From Mycobacterium barrassiae (lineage in GTDB: Bacteria > Actinomycetota > Actinomycetes > Mycobacteriales > Mycobacteriaceae), in contig NZ_JACKUK010000025.1 of assembly GCF_025822765.1 (NCBI RefSeq), forward strand, positions 125,084 through 189,083: 64,000 nt of DNA. Reading direction: 5' to 3'. Numbering within the stretch: the stretch's first letter is position 1; every line of letters starts with the position of its first letter. Below are positions 15,817 to 24,895 of this stretch, in pieces. The notes beneath the pieces were generated by a model. The model saw only the letters and a program-made list of their open reading frames with translations. It made no database searches and had not been told where the DNA came from. A program made the translations under genes and the position numbers.

Positions 15817-16583
15817 TGTCGGGCAACCCAATCGGCGTTCAGCGCGAAGTCCGACAGGTACTTGGTCGATGTCCAACCGCCGTCGACGACGATCTCCTGA
15901 CCATTGATGAAGCTCGCGCCGTCCGAGCACAGGAACGCGACTGTGCTTGCGATGTCGTCGACCTCGCCCAACCGCGGGTAGGGCGTCATCTCGGTGTTGA
16001 TCTTGCGGAACCGCGAATCTTCGAGTCGCGTCGCGACCATCGGCGTCAGCGTCACGCCGGGCGCGACGGCGTTGCACCGGATGCCCAGCGGTCCGTACTG
16101 GCAGGCGATGTGCCTGGTGAGTGAGGTCAACCCGCCCTTGGCCGCGGAATATGCGCCACCGCGCAATCCGCCGACCACCGCGAAAGTCGAGGTGATGTTG
16201 ATGATGGCCGATCCCGGCTTCATGTGCCCGATCGCCTCACGCGCCAACCGAAACGGGGCGCGCAGCATCAATCCCAGGAAATAGTCCAGTGATTCGTCGT
16301 CGGTCTCGTGCAGTGGCTTCGGGCTCCCCACTCCGGCGTTGTTGATCAGGAAGTCGATGCGGTCCCACCGCTCGATCGCTGCGTCGACAATTTGTCGGGG
16401 CGCATCGTCGGCGGTCAGGTCGACGGCGAGCGTCTCGATGCGCTCAGGGTCGCATGCCTTGAGCTCGGCGAGCCTGGCTTCGTCGCGCCCAGTGCCGAGC
16501 ACCGCCATGCCCTGCTCGGCGAGCTTTGTGGCGCAGCCGAACCCGATGCCACTACTGGCACCTGTGACGATCGCAACCTGCAT
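15813..16583 (-). CDS. SDR-family oxidoreductase
   Basis: 256 residues starting MQVAIVTGASSGIG. Cofactor motif TGASSGIG, NNAG, and catalytic S...Y-x3-K (STFAVVGGLRGGAYSAAKGG). The ATG at 16583 has AGGTGG 7 nt upstream; a longer in-frame opening runs back into the upstream gene and is rejected. It lies between two CoA ligases, so a 3-hydroxyacyl-type or cyclic alcohol dehydrogenation is plausible. Confidence 0.92.
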   Translation of the reverse strand: MQVAIVTGASSGIGFGCATKLAEQGMAVLGTGRDEARLAELKACDPERIETLAVDLTADDAPRQIVDAAIERWDRIDFLINNAGVGSPKPLHETDDESLDYFLGLMLRAPFRLAREAIGHMKPGSAIINITSTFAVVGGLRGGAYSAAKGGLTSLTRHIACQYGPLGIRCNAVAPGVTLTPMVATRLEDSRFRKINTEMTPYPRLGEVDDIASTVAFLCSDGASFINGQEIVVDGGWTSTKYLSDFALNADWVARQ

Positions 16584-16594
16584 CTCAAACCACC

Positions 16595-18145
16595 TCAGTT
16601 CTTCCCGGCTGTCAGCGTCGCCCGGATCTGATGTTTCAACACCTTGCCCGCGTCGTTCTTCGGCAGCGCGTCCCAAATGACGATCTGCTCAGGGATTTTG
16701 AACTTGGCCAGACCCCCGTCGATCAGCAGTTTGGCGAGGTCGTCCAGACTGGGTGCGCGTTCTTCGGCGGTCACGATGACCGCACACGCCCGTTCACCCG
16801 TCCGCTCATCGGGCACACCGACGACCGCGATCTCCGCGATACCTGCCCGCCCGATGAGAAGGTCTTCGACTTCCTTGGGGGAGATATTCTCACCGTTGCG
16901 GATGATGATGTCCTTGGCGCGGCCGGTGACCACCACGTAACCGTCGTCGACCCAGCGGGCGAGATCGCCGGTGCGGAAGTAGCCCTCGTCGTCGAATGCC
17001 GCCGTCTCGTCCTCGGGATGGAGATAGCCGGCCAGCATCTGCGGACCGCGGGCACAGATCTCGCCGTCGACGAGTTTGATGTCGGCGATGCCCGCGCGAC
17101 CGTCGGTGTCCGCCGCATGGTCAACGGCGTCGAACGAACCGACCGTGGTGACCGGCACCTCCGTGGATCCGTAAACCCTTGTTACCGCGGCCTTCTCGAA
17201 ATAATCAGCGGCCCTGCGGATCAGCGATGGCGGAACCGATGCGCCACCGCAGATGAACACTTTCAGGTCCGGTAGTCGGGTGTCGGCCCGCTCGGCGGCA
17301 CCGAGGAGGCCGTCGAGAAACGGTGTGGCACCTGCCATGTGGGTACAGCGCTCCGCAAGCATCAGCGATACCGCCCGGTCGGGATCCCAACGCTCCATCA
17401 GCACCGCCGTGGTGCCCAGCAACAGCGGGCACTCGAACGCGTAGATCGAGCCGCCAATATGCGCGATCGGCGACGGAACGAGGAAGGTGTCACCGTCGGC
17501 CACGTGCCAGTGTTCTCCGATCTGACGGATGAGCGCCTGTATCGAATTATGGGTGTGCAGAACACCCTTCGGCCGTCCGGTCGTACCGGAGGTGTAGAGG
17601 ATCATGCGCACGGTGTCGGGATTGAGCACCGGCAGCACCGCGGCGGCGTCGACGTCGAACATCGACGGGTACGGGGTGTGGCCATCGCCGCGGACGACGA
17701 TGACTTCCGGAGGCGACGCCATCGATGCGGTCACCCGATCCAGCATCGCGGCGTAGTCGTGATTGCCGAACGTCGACGGGACGAAGATTGCCCGGCTGTC
17801 GGCGTCCGTCAGGATGAACGCGAGCTCGCGGTCCCGCAGCGACGGCAGGATCGGGTTGACCACCATGCCCGCCAGCGTCGCGCCGAGATAGATGACAGCG
17901 GCCTCATGCCAATTGGGCAGCATGAAGGACACCACGCTGCCCGCGGGCATCCGCGCCAACAGCGTCTGCGCCAGCGCGGTGGCCTGCTCATGCAGCGTCT
18001 TACAGTCCAGCCGAATGCCGCCGTCCACCACCACCGTTCGGTCGGGCGTCGTCTGTGCGGCGTCCCGGAGTGCGTCGGCGAGTGTCTCGCGCACCCACAA
18101 CCCCCGCCGGTAGGCGTCGGTTGAGCGCTGCTCGTCTACCCTCAC
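16595..18145 (-). CDS. Acyl-CoA synthetase, cyclohexanecarboxylate ligase-like
   Basis: 516 residues from GTG 18145, overlapping the GntR stop (GTGA). ANL motifs: YTSGTTGRPKG, YGSTEVPVTT, YFRTGD, and catalytic Lys in NDAGKVLKHQ. The pattern is of medium-chain or alicyclic acid CoA ligases. It is the second ligase of the operon. Together with the beta-propeller hydrolase upstream it could convert a lactone-derived hydroxy acid into a CoA ester; this is inference. Confidence 0.92.
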   Translation of the reverse strand: MRVDEQRSTDAYRRGLWVRETLADALRDAAQTTPDRTVVVDGGIRLDCKTLHEQATALAQTLLARMPAGSVVSFMLPNWHEAAVIYLGATLAGMVVNPILPSLRDRELAFILTDADSRAIFVPSTFGNHDYAAMLDRVTASMASPPEVIVVRGDGHTPYPSMFDVDAAAVLPVLNPDTVRMILYTSGTTGRPKGVLHTHNSIQALIRQIGEHWHVADGDTFLVPSPIAHIGGSIYAFECPLLLGTTAVLMERWDPDRAVSLMLAERCTHMAGATPFLDGLLGAAERADTRLPDLKVFICGGASVPPSLIRRAADYFEKAAVTRVYGSTEVPVTTVGSFDAVDHAADTDGRAGIADIKLVDGEICARGPQMLAGYLHPEDETAAFDDEGYFRTGDLARWVDDGYVVVTGRAKDIIIRNGENISPKEVEDLLIGRAGIAEIAVVGVPDERTGERACAVIVTAEERAPSLDDLAKLLIDGGLAKFKIPEQIVIWDALPKNDAGKVLKHQIRATLTAGKN

Positions 18146-18888
18146 TGGCCGGCCTGCCCCTTGACCCTGCGCATGGTCATCGAATGGCGGTAGCGCGACG
18201 AGGGGTGGGTGTTGACGGTGACCTGCGCGACTTCACCGTCGGACGTCATGTACGTGCGCTGCATCTCGAGTGCGGCGGTGCCCACCTCGACCTTGAGTGC
18301 ATCCGCCAGCTCGGGTGACACCGCGATCGCGGAGATCTCCTGGCGCACTTCCACGATGCTGACGCCGAACAGGTCCTCGATCAGCGGGAAGATGGGCCCC
18401 GAATGTCGTTGCAGCAGACGGCCGACCGCGGCGAACGCCCTGTTGATGTAGTACTCCGTCGTGCAGACCGGTGTGGCGGTGCCGTCGGCCCGGTATCCGC
18501 GTACCGCGAGCCATTCAGTTCCCACGGCCAGCCCGGTGCGCTCGGCGAGCTGTTCGTCGACGATCACGGTCGCGTTGCTCTCGATCGTGAGCTGTGCGCC
18601 TGAGGCGAACGCGAGCAGATCATTGATAGACATCACGTCCTGGGCGTAGCTGTTCGTCTCCGGCCGTGGAACGACCAGCGTGCCTGCGCGCGGGCGCGAC
18701 GCGACGAGGTTGTCGTCACGAAGCCGTCGCAGCGCCTCGCGAATGGTGTAGCGGCTGACCTCGAAACGTTCGCACAGTTGCTGTTCCGTCGGCAGCTGGG
18801 AACCCACGGGATACACCCCGTCGACGATCTCCTTGCGCAGGGTACGTGCCACCTGGAGATACCGGTGGTCGGCCGGGCTGACGGTCAT
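18142..18888 (-). CDS. GntR-family regulator, UTRA/HutC type
   Basis: 248 residues from ATG 18888; an upstream extension would reach into the preceding gene. The N-terminal winged helix (TLRKEIVDGVYPVGSQLPTE, SRYTIREALRRL) is followed by a UTRA effector domain from about residue 95. It lies in the middle of the operon it probably controls, between the beta-propeller gene and a CoA ligase. Two candidate operators are at 20553-20565 and 20648-20661. Confidence 0.92.
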   Translation of the reverse strand: MTVSPADHRYLQVARTLRKEIVDGVYPVGSQLPTEQQLCERFEVSRYTIREALRRLRDDNLVASRPRAGTLVVPRPETNSYAQDVMSINDLLAFASGAQLTIESNATVIVDEQLAERTGLAVGTEWLAVRGYRADGTATPVCTTEYYINRAFAAVGRLLQRHSGPIFPLIEDLFGVSIVEVRQEISAIAVSPELADALKVEVGTAALEMQRTYMTSDGEVAQVTVNTHPSSRYRHSMTMRRVKGQAGQ

Positions 18889-18919
18889 GCGCGATTCCGC
18901 TCCGCTTCTCGCTGGCCGG

Positions 18920-20527
18920 TCATGTTCGTCGCAACACCAACACACTGCCGTCGCCGTCGGCCGACACATATAGGGTGCCGTCGGGACCTTCGGTGATACC
19001 GGCGAACGGACCCTGAGGGCCGGAGAACGGTGGCATTCCCTTGAGCGGCTTGGGATTGACGCCCGGCGGCGGTCCGACGGGCAGGCCGGAGGCGATGGTG
19101 CGCCGCTCGCCGCTGGTCAAGTCGACCGCGATGACCTCCTTCGCGCCCGCGTCCACGATGTACAGCTGGTCCCCGGAGACATGGATACCCTGCGGTCGCT
19201 GCAGCCCGTCGACGACGGTCTCGGTGGAACCGGCCAGCCGCACGACGCGTCCGGCACCCGATTCCGCCACCAGCGGAACCCCGTCGGCGCCGAACGCCAC
19301 GCCGACCGGATCCTGCAGCCCGGAGGCCAGGAGCTCGACATTGCCCGATCGCAGCGCGTGCACGCTGCCGGTGCCGAGTTCGGCGAACACGATGGTGTTC
19401 CCGGGCCCGATGGCGACGCCGTAGAGTTGGTCGAAACCATCAGCGAGATAGTCGGTTTCGCCATCGCCGGGACGGTACCGGGCGATCTGGCCACCCGATG
19501 TCGCCACCACGAACGCCCCGGGGCCCTCCGGGGCCAGCCCACGCAGGAAGCCTGGATAGCCGGGCGTGAACAGCATGCCCACGGTTTCCAGCGCACCGTC
19601 GGCCCCGACGACATAGAAGTAGGTGCCGTCGGCGACGTACAGTCGGCCGTCGTCGCCGATGACGAGGTCCAGCGGCCAGTTCAACCCGCCCGGCAGCGCG
19701 GTGCGCGTCTCGCCGCCCGCCAGGATCTCGGTGATTTCTCCGGTGAAGTTGGAGACAAAAAGGCGGTCGCCGACGAAGGTGAGATTGTCCAGCCCCGGAT
19801 TGAGTTGCGCCAGTAGGGTTTTCTCACCGCTGCGCGGATCGATGCGCAGCACCTGCCCGTTGGCCACCTGTGTCGACACCAGATAGCCCTGCGGATCGAA
19901 CTTGACCGCATCCGGCACGCCGAGATCGCCGGCCACCCGCTGCGGCTCACCCCCTTGCGGGTCGATGCGCCAAATCTCATTGGCCGTCATCAGCGGGTAG
20001 TACAGCATCCCGTCCGGCCCGACCTCCATCGCGTTCGGCGACGGCAGGTTCTCCAGCAGAATTCGCGAAGCTCCGGTGGCCCGATCGAGTTCCACCAGCC
20101 GACCGCCGTCGCGGCACTCGTTGATGAACAGCCGGTCCTGATGGACAGTGATGCCGTTCGCGCAGGGGAGGTCGTCGCGCAGCACCCGCGCCGCGCCGCC
20201 GGCGTCACGTACGCTCACCCGGCCGTCCATGACCTCGGTCGCGTACAGGTTGCCGGCACCGTCGAAGGCGACGTCGTCGGGCGCGATGATCTCGCTGCCC
20301 TTCGGGCTGACGGCCTCGACTCCGCCGTCGGCCAGATCGACGGCGCTGATCTGACTGCCTGTCACCTGAGCGACGTAGATGCGTCCGTCGGGCCCGGTCC
20401 GCAACCCGTTCGCGCCGAACAAGCGACTCGGCGTCGTGAGCCTTTCGAGCTGCCAACCGTCGGCGGTCGTGGGGTTGGTCGCGATGTACCGGGAGGGCGG
20501 GAGCGACGCCGTCGCTGGAGCACTCAT
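18920..20527 (-). CDS. SMP-30/NHL-type beta-propeller, lactonase-like
   Basis: 535 residues with many NHL/SMP-30 repeats of the type GPDGxLYVAD, GDDGRLYVADG and GPDGTLYVSADG. The length suggests two propellers in tandem. No signal peptide is visible, so it is probably cytoplasmic. SMP-30 relatives are Ca-dependent lactonases; a lactonase would fit downstream of the Baeyer-Villiger-type enzyme encoded divergently. It starts at ATG 20527, and a 31-nt gap separates it from the GntR gene. Confidence 0.8.
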   Translation of the reverse strand: MSAPATASLPPSRYIATNPTTADGWQLERLTTPSRLFGANGLRTGPDGRIYVAQVTGSQISAVDLADGGVEAVSPKGSEIIAPDDVAFDGAGNLYATEVMDGRVSVRDAGGAARVLRDDLPCANGITVHQDRLFINECRDGGRLVELDRATGASRILLENLPSPNAMEVGPDGMLYYPLMTANEIWRIDPQGGEPQRVAGDLGVPDAVKFDPQGYLVSTQVANGQVLRIDPRSGEKTLLAQLNPGLDNLTFVGDRLFVSNFTGEITEILAGGETRTALPGGLNWPLDLVIGDDGRLYVADGTYFYVVGADGALETVGMLFTPGYPGFLRGLAPEGPGAFVVATSGGQIARYRPGDGETDYLADGFDQLYGVAIGPGNTIVFAELGTGSVHALRSGNVELLASGLQDPVGVAFGADGVPLVAESGAGRVVRLAGSTETVVDGLQRPQGIHVSGDQLYIVDAGAKEVIAVDLTSGERRTIASGLPVGPPPGVNPKPLKGMPPFSGPQGPFAGITEGPDGTLYVSADGDGSVLVLRRT

Positions 20528-20552
20528 GACCCCGGACGGTACCAAGCGCTTC

Positions 20553-20565
20553 TAGTCCAGACAAT
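20553..20565. promoter_or_regulatory. Candidate GntR operator, imperfect copy
   Basis: TAGTCCAGACAAT, matching the perfect palindrome at 20648-20661 at most positions. It is placed just upstream of the leftward beta-propeller gene. Binding by the GntR protein encoded at 18142-18888 is inferred from position only. Confidence 0.45.
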
Positions 20566-20647
20566 AGCCCGAAAGCCCATCAGGCTCGGCCTTGACTGGG
20601 CGATAATCGCTGCGGAATAGTGTTCTGCAATATGCAGAGCACCATCT

Positions 20648-20661
20648 TTTGTCCGGACAAA
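20648..20661. promoter_or_regulatory. Candidate GntR operator, perfect palindrome
   Basis: TTTGTCCGGACAAA, a perfect 14-bp palindrome ending 4 nt before the SDR start codon at 20666. Together with the copy at 20553 it flanks the divergent promoters, so one regulator could control both the leftward operon and the 14.7-kb rightward run. Confidence 0.6.
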
Positions 20662-20665
20662 TAAT

Positions 20666-21511
20666 ATGAGCGACCTTCTTCGGCTGGACGGCCGCATCGT
20701 CGTGGTGTCGGGCGCGGGCGGCGGCGGGATCGGCACGACCATCACGCGGATGGCCGCCGAGTCAGGCGCCACCGTCGTCGCGGTCAGCCGGTCAAAGGAG
20801 AACCTCGACGAACACGTCGCGCCGCTGGCCAAGGACGGCTTGTCGGTGGTGCCGGTGTCCGCGGACGCCTCCACCGACGAGGGCATCGCCACCGTCATGG
20901 ACCACGTGCGGCGCACCGACGGCGTGCTGTACGGATTGGTGAACATCGCGGGCGGGGCGGCGCCGTCCACATGGATGCCCGCGACGCGGGTGACGCGCGA
21001 GGACTGGCGAGCGCTGTTCGCGGCGAACCTCGAAACCGCGTTCTTCATGAGCCAAGCGGTGGCGGCTGAGATTCGCGAAAAGGGCAATCCCGGATCGATC
21101 GTCTCAGTGTCGTCGATCAGCGGGATGAACACCGCTCCGTTCCACATCGCCTACGGGACCGCGAAGGCGGCGATCGTGGCGATGACCCGGACAATGGCCG
21201 CCGAACTCGCGCTGAACAACATTCGAGTCAACGCCGTCGCGCCCGGCGTGACGGCGACGGCGGCGTCACGCACCTATGTCGATGACGACCCCGAACGCGA
21301 CCGCACCGCCATCGCCATGGGCCGGCGCGGCACACCGGAGGAACAGGCGAGCGCGATCCTGTTCCTGCTGTCGGACATGTCGAGCTACATCACTGGTCAG
21401 ACCCTGCTGGTCGACGGCGGTCTCAACCTGAAATGGACGCACCTCGGCGCCGACAACACCTCGCTCTTCCTCGCCGACGAGTCCTTCCGAACTGAAATTA
21501 GGAGGATCTAG
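20666..21511 (+). CDS. SDR-family oxidoreductase
   Basis: 281 residues. Cofactor motif SGAGGGGIG near residue 16, N-I-A-G, and catalytic S...Y-x3-K ([21 protein letters not shown]). It is the first gene of the rightward catabolic run, and its last base overlaps the next start. It carries an extended C-terminus beyond the usual VDGG end (about 35 residues). It is likely an alcohol dehydrogenase for the product of the oxygenases that follow. Confidence 0.92.
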   Translation: MSDLLRLDGRIVVVSGAGGGGIGTTITRMAAESGATVVAVSRSKENLDEHVAPLAKDGLSVVPVSADASTDEGIATVMDHVRRTDGVLYGLVNIAGGAAPSTWMPATRVTREDWRALFAANLETAFFMSQAVAAEIREKGNPGSIVSVSSISGMNTAPFHIAYGTAKAAIVAMTRTMAAELALNNIRVNAVAPGVTATAASRTYVDDDPERDRTAIAMGRRGTPEEQASAILFLLSDMSSYITGQTLLVDGGLNLKWTHLGADNTSLFLADESFRTEIRRI

Positions 21512-22923
21512 TGACGCACACCGAATCCGACCTAGATGCCGCCATCGAGGTCGACGGCGATCCGGACGATTCGACCGGGCAGGTCGCCGAAGATCTCTCG
21601 TCGCCGATGACCATCGGTGTCGACGCCTACATCTCCGAGGAGTACGCCCGCAACGAGCGGGATCGGTTGTGGCGCAAGGTCTGGCAGCAGGTCGGCCGCG
21701 TCGAAGAGCTCCCTGAGGTGGGCAGCTATCTGACCTACGACATCCTCGACGACTCGATCATCGTGGTGCGGACGGGACCGAACGAGTTTGCGGCCCACCA
21801 CAACGTGTGCATGCATCGCGGCCGCAAACTGGTCGACACACCCGAGGGCGCCAAGAACGCGATCGGCCGTGCTCGTAAGTCCTTCGTCTGCGGGTTCCAC
21901 GGCTGGACATACGGTTTGGACGGTGCCTGCACCCACATCCGCGAACAGGACGACTGGAAGGGTGCGCTGACACCCGACAACACCCACCTTGTTCCGGTCC
22001 AGGTCGACACCTGGGGTGGGTGGTTGTTCATCAACATGGATCCCTCCGCCGAATCGCTGGCCGACTACCTGTTTCCGGCATCGAAGATCCTGGAGCCATT
22101 CGGACTGGAGAACATGCGCTACAAATGGCGCAAATGGCTTTATTTCGACTGCAATTGGAAGGTCGCGATGGAGGCCTTCAACGAGACCTACCACGTGTTC
22201 ACCACGCATCCGGAATTCAACAAGTTCGGTGAGTTCAAGGGTTGGGCCAAGGCGCAGGGCAAGCACAGCAACATCGGCTACGACGCTCCGAAGGGTTTGG
22301 ACGAGACCAAGTCCAAGATTCGCCTCGGCACCGGTGACCCGCGCATCTCGACGGCCGAGATGCAGGTCTACACAATGGAAGAGACCAACGCGACCACCAC
22401 GGAGACGTTGGTCAACGCCGCCAAGCGGCTGGTCGACGAACTGCCCGAAGGCACGCCGGCGGATCAGGTGCTGCAGCACTGGCTGGCGTCGGCGCGTCGC
22501 GACGACGAAGCGCGCGGGGTGATCTGGCCGACGATCCCACCCGACATCCTCGGCCAGAGCGGTACCGCCTGGCAGATCTTCCCCAACTTCCAAGTGGGCC
22601 AGGGCCTGACGAGCGCGCTGTGCTACTCCGCACGCCCCGATCCGAGCTATGACCCCAACAAGTGCATCTTCGAGGTCGCGGTATTCGAGCTCTATCCCAA
22701 AGGTCAAGAGCCGCAGACGGAATGGCAGTACACCCCGAAGGACTCCCCGAACTGGCTCTCGGTGCTGCCGCAGGACTTCTCGAACATGGCGGCGGTGCAG
22801 CAGGGCATGAAGTCGGCCGGCTTCCCCGGTACCAAGCCCAACCCGTATCGCGAGCGCAGCACGGTGAACCTGCACTACCAACTGTCCAAGTACATGGGCA
22901 CCGGCGAGCCCCAAGATTTGTGA
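21511..22923 (+). CDS. Rieske non-heme iron oxygenase, alpha subunit
   Basis: 470 residues from GTG 21511, with AGGAGG 5 nt upstream. The Rieske cluster ligands are C100-x-H102 and C127-x2-H130; the 24-residue spacer is longer than the usual 16-17. The mononuclear iron site is NETYHVFTTH within DCNWKVAMEAFNETYHVF. No beta subunit, ferredoxin or reductase gene is adjacent. It probably hydroxylates a ring or alkyl position of the pathway substrate. Confidence 0.94.
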   Translation: MTHTESDLDAAIEVDGDPDDSTGQVAEDLSSPMTIGVDAYISEEYARNERDRLWRKVWQQVGRVEELPEVGSYLTYDILDDSIIVVRTGPNEFAAHHNVCMHRGRKLVDTPEGAKNAIGRARKSFVCGFHGWTYGLDGACTHIREQDDWKGALTPDNTHLVPVQVDTWGGWLFINMDPSAESLADYLFPASKILEPFGLENMRYKWRKWLYFDCNWKVAMEAFNETYHVFTTHPEFNKFGEFKGWAKAQGKHSNIGYDAPKGLDETKSKIRLGTGDPRISTAEMQVYTMEETNATTTETLVNAAKRLVDELPEGTPADQVLQHWLASARRDDEARGVIWPTIPPDILGQSGTAWQIFPNFQVGQGLTSALCYSARPDPSYDPNKCIFEVAVFELYPKGQEPQTEWQYTPKDSPNWLSVLPQDFSNMAAVQQGMKSAGFPGTKPNPYRERSTVNLHYQLSKYMGTGEPQDL

Positions 22924-22970
22924 TTTCGGCGTGCTTAGTCACGCTCAGCGAGACGCAACACGCCGAAATC
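22922..22970. repeat. Long-arm hairpin, class with 25-27 nt loop
   Basis: Perfect 12-nt arms GATTTCGGCGTG and CACGCCGAAATC around a 25-nt loop, filling the gap between the Rieske and monooxygenase genes. It starts inside the Rieske stop codon. The same architecture with different arm sequences recurs at 24838-24887 and 47306-47358. Within an operon it may stabilise or attenuate the transcript. Confidence 0.6.
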
Positions 22971-22987
22971 GCCAGTAAAGGAGACAC

Positions 22988-24829
22988 ATGACGACCTGTG
23001 GACCGACGGACGTACCCACCGATATCGATATCGACGCGTTGCGGGAGAAGTACGCCGCCGAGCGGGCCAAGCGTCTGCGACCTGAAGGCGCATCGCAGTA
23101 TCTGGAACTCAAGGACGAGTTCGCGGAGTTCGCCGAAGTCGACCCCCACACACCGGTGACACCTCGCACGCCGATCAACGAAGACGTCGAGGTCGCGGTG
23201 CTCGGTGGGGGCATCGCGGGGCTGCTCGCAGGCGCATACCTGAAGAAGGCAGGCGTCGACGACGTGCACGTCATCGAGATGGGCGGCGACTTCGGCGGCG
23301 TGTGGTACTGGAATCGCTTCCCGGGCATCCAGTGTGACAATGATGCGTACTGCTACATCCCGATGCTCGAAGAGCTCGACTTCATGCCGTCGAAGAAGTT
23401 CGCCGACGGCGCCGAGATCCTCGAGCACTGCAGGCGAATGGGCAAGCACTTCGGTCTGTATGACGGGGCCATCTTCTCCACCCAGGTGCGAACGGTGTGC
23501 TGGGACGACGAGATCGCTCGCTGGCACCTGAGCACCAACCGCGGCGACGACATCCGTGCTCGCTTCGTCGTGATGACGCAGGGCTCCTACAACCGTCCGA
23601 AACTGCCAGGCATCCCTGGCATCAAGGACTTCAAGGGCCATATGTTCCACTCCGCCCGTTGGGATTACGACTACACGGGCGGCGACGCATCGGGTGGACT
23701 GCACAAGCTGCACGACAAGCGGGTCGCACTCGTCGGTACGGGAGCCACGGGTGTGCAGCTCGTCCCACATCTCGGCCGAGATTCCCAGCACCTCTATGTG
23801 TTCCAGCGGACACCGTCGTCGGTGGACATCCGCGCCAACGAGCCGACCGATCCGCAGTGGGCGGCGTCGCTGAAGCCCGGTTGGCAGGAGGAGCGCAAAC
23901 TCAACTTCCATCGCTGGTCACCGTTCGGCGACGGGGTGATCTTCGATGCGGAGGATCAGGTATGCGACTTCTGGACCGAACTCGGCCGCAACCTGACCGC
24001 ACGCGTTGCTGCAGCCGAGGATCCGGCGTCGCTGGGCGTCGAGCAGATCATGGCGATGCGCGAAGAAGAGGACTTCAAGATCATGGAGCGGCTGCGGCGC
24101 CGCGTGGAAGCGATCGTCGACGATCCACAGACCGCCGAGGCGCTCAAGCCGTACTACCAGTTCCTGTGTAAACGTCCGTGCAGCAGCGACGAATACCTGG
24201 CGACCTTCAACCGTCCGAACGTCACGCTGGTCGACGTCGCGGAGTCCAAGGGCATCGACAGGCTCACAGAGAACGGGATCGTCGCCAACGGCGTCGAATA
24301 CGAGGTCGACTGCGTCATCTTCGCGAGTGGTTTCGAGATCTCCACCGAGATCAGTCGACGGTACGCGATCGACACCATCGAGGGTCGCGACGGGTTGTTG
24401 CTGTTCGACCACTGGCGCGACGGTTTCAAGACGCTGCACGGGATCACGAGCCACGGCTTCCCGAACCAGTTCCACACCGGGTTCATTCAGGGCGGCGTGT
24501 CGGCCAATACGACGGCGATGTTCGAGCAGCAGGCCCAGCACATCGCCTACATCATCGCCGAGGCGGTGCAACGGAACGCGACGATCGTCGAGCCGAGCCT
24601 CGAGGCACAAGAAGCCTGGGGCGCCCACATCAAGGAGATCGCGGTCGACACGTCGGCGTTCGATCTCGCCTGTACGCCTGGCTATTACAACAACGAGGGC
24701 CGCGGATTCGATCAGGGCCACCGCTCGTTCCTCGGCGACTACTACATGGCCGGCTTCTACGCGTTCGACGACCTCCTCAAGGCGTGGCGCGAGAAGGGTG
24801 ACCTGGAGGGTCTGGAGTTGCGCTCATGA
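22988..24829 (+). CDS. FAD monooxygenase, Baeyer-Villiger type
   Basis: 613 residues with ribosome site AAGGAG. The FAD motif is VLGGGIAGLLAG (about 72-83), the NADP motif VGTGATG, and the Baeyer-Villiger fingerprint FKGHMFHSARWD lies between them. The N-terminal extension of about 65 residues before the FAD motif is typical of steroid/cycloketone monooxygenases. It would insert oxygen next to a ring ketone to give a lactone, consistent with the lactonase-like gene divergently encoded at 18920. Confidence 0.93.
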   Translation: MTTCGPTDVPTDIDIDALREKYAAERAKRLRPEGASQYLELKDEFAEFAEVDPHTPVTPRTPINEDVEVAVLGGGIAGLLAGAYLKKAGVDDVHVIEMGGDFGGVWYWNRFPGIQCDNDAYCYIPMLEELDFMPSKKFADGAEILEHCRRMGKHFGLYDGAIFSTQVRTVCWDDEIARWHLSTNRGDDIRARFVVMTQGSYNRPKLPGIPGIKDFKGHMFHSARWDYDYTGGDASGGLHKLHDKRVALVGTGATGVQLVPHLGRDSQHLYVFQRTPSSVDIRANEPTDPQWAASLKPGWQEERKLNFHRWSPFGDGVIFDAEDQVCDFWTELGRNLTARVAAAEDPASLGVEQIMAMREEEDFKIMERLRRRVEAIVDDPQTAEALKPYYQFLCKRPCSSDEYLATFNRPNVTLVDVAESKGIDRLTENGIVANGVEYEVDCVIFASGFEISTEISRRYAIDTIEGRDGLLLFDHWRDGFKTLHGITSHGFPNQFHTGFIQGGVSANTTAMFEQQAQHIAYIIAEAVQRNATIVEPSLEAQEAWGAHIKEIAVDTSAFDLACTPGYYNNEGRGFDQGHRSFLGDYYMAGFYAFDDLLKAWREKGDLEGLELRS

Positions 24830-24837
24830 CCGCCGGG

Positions 24838-24887
24838 TGCACGCTTGTTTGCGGCCCTACTCGCGATTCACGTACAACAAGCGTGCA
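24838..24887. repeat. Long-arm hairpin, class with 25-27 nt loop
   Basis: Perfect 12-nt arms TGCACGCTTGTT and AACAAGCGTGCA with a 26-nt loop containing CTCGCGA, between the monooxygenase stop and the SDR start at 24896. It leaves no room for a normal Shine-Dalgarno for the SDR, so the hairpin may itself influence translation. Confidence 0.6.
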
Positions 24888-24895
24888 GTCGGCGA

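Noticed and set aside
21532-22914. 460-residue antisense open frame
   Set aside because: Exactly opposite the Rieske oxygenase gene, whose ligands are intact; no domain is visible in the antisense frame.
22412-23911. 499-residue antisense open frame
   Set aside because: Shadow of the Rieske and Baeyer-Villiger genes; low-complexity end and no motif.
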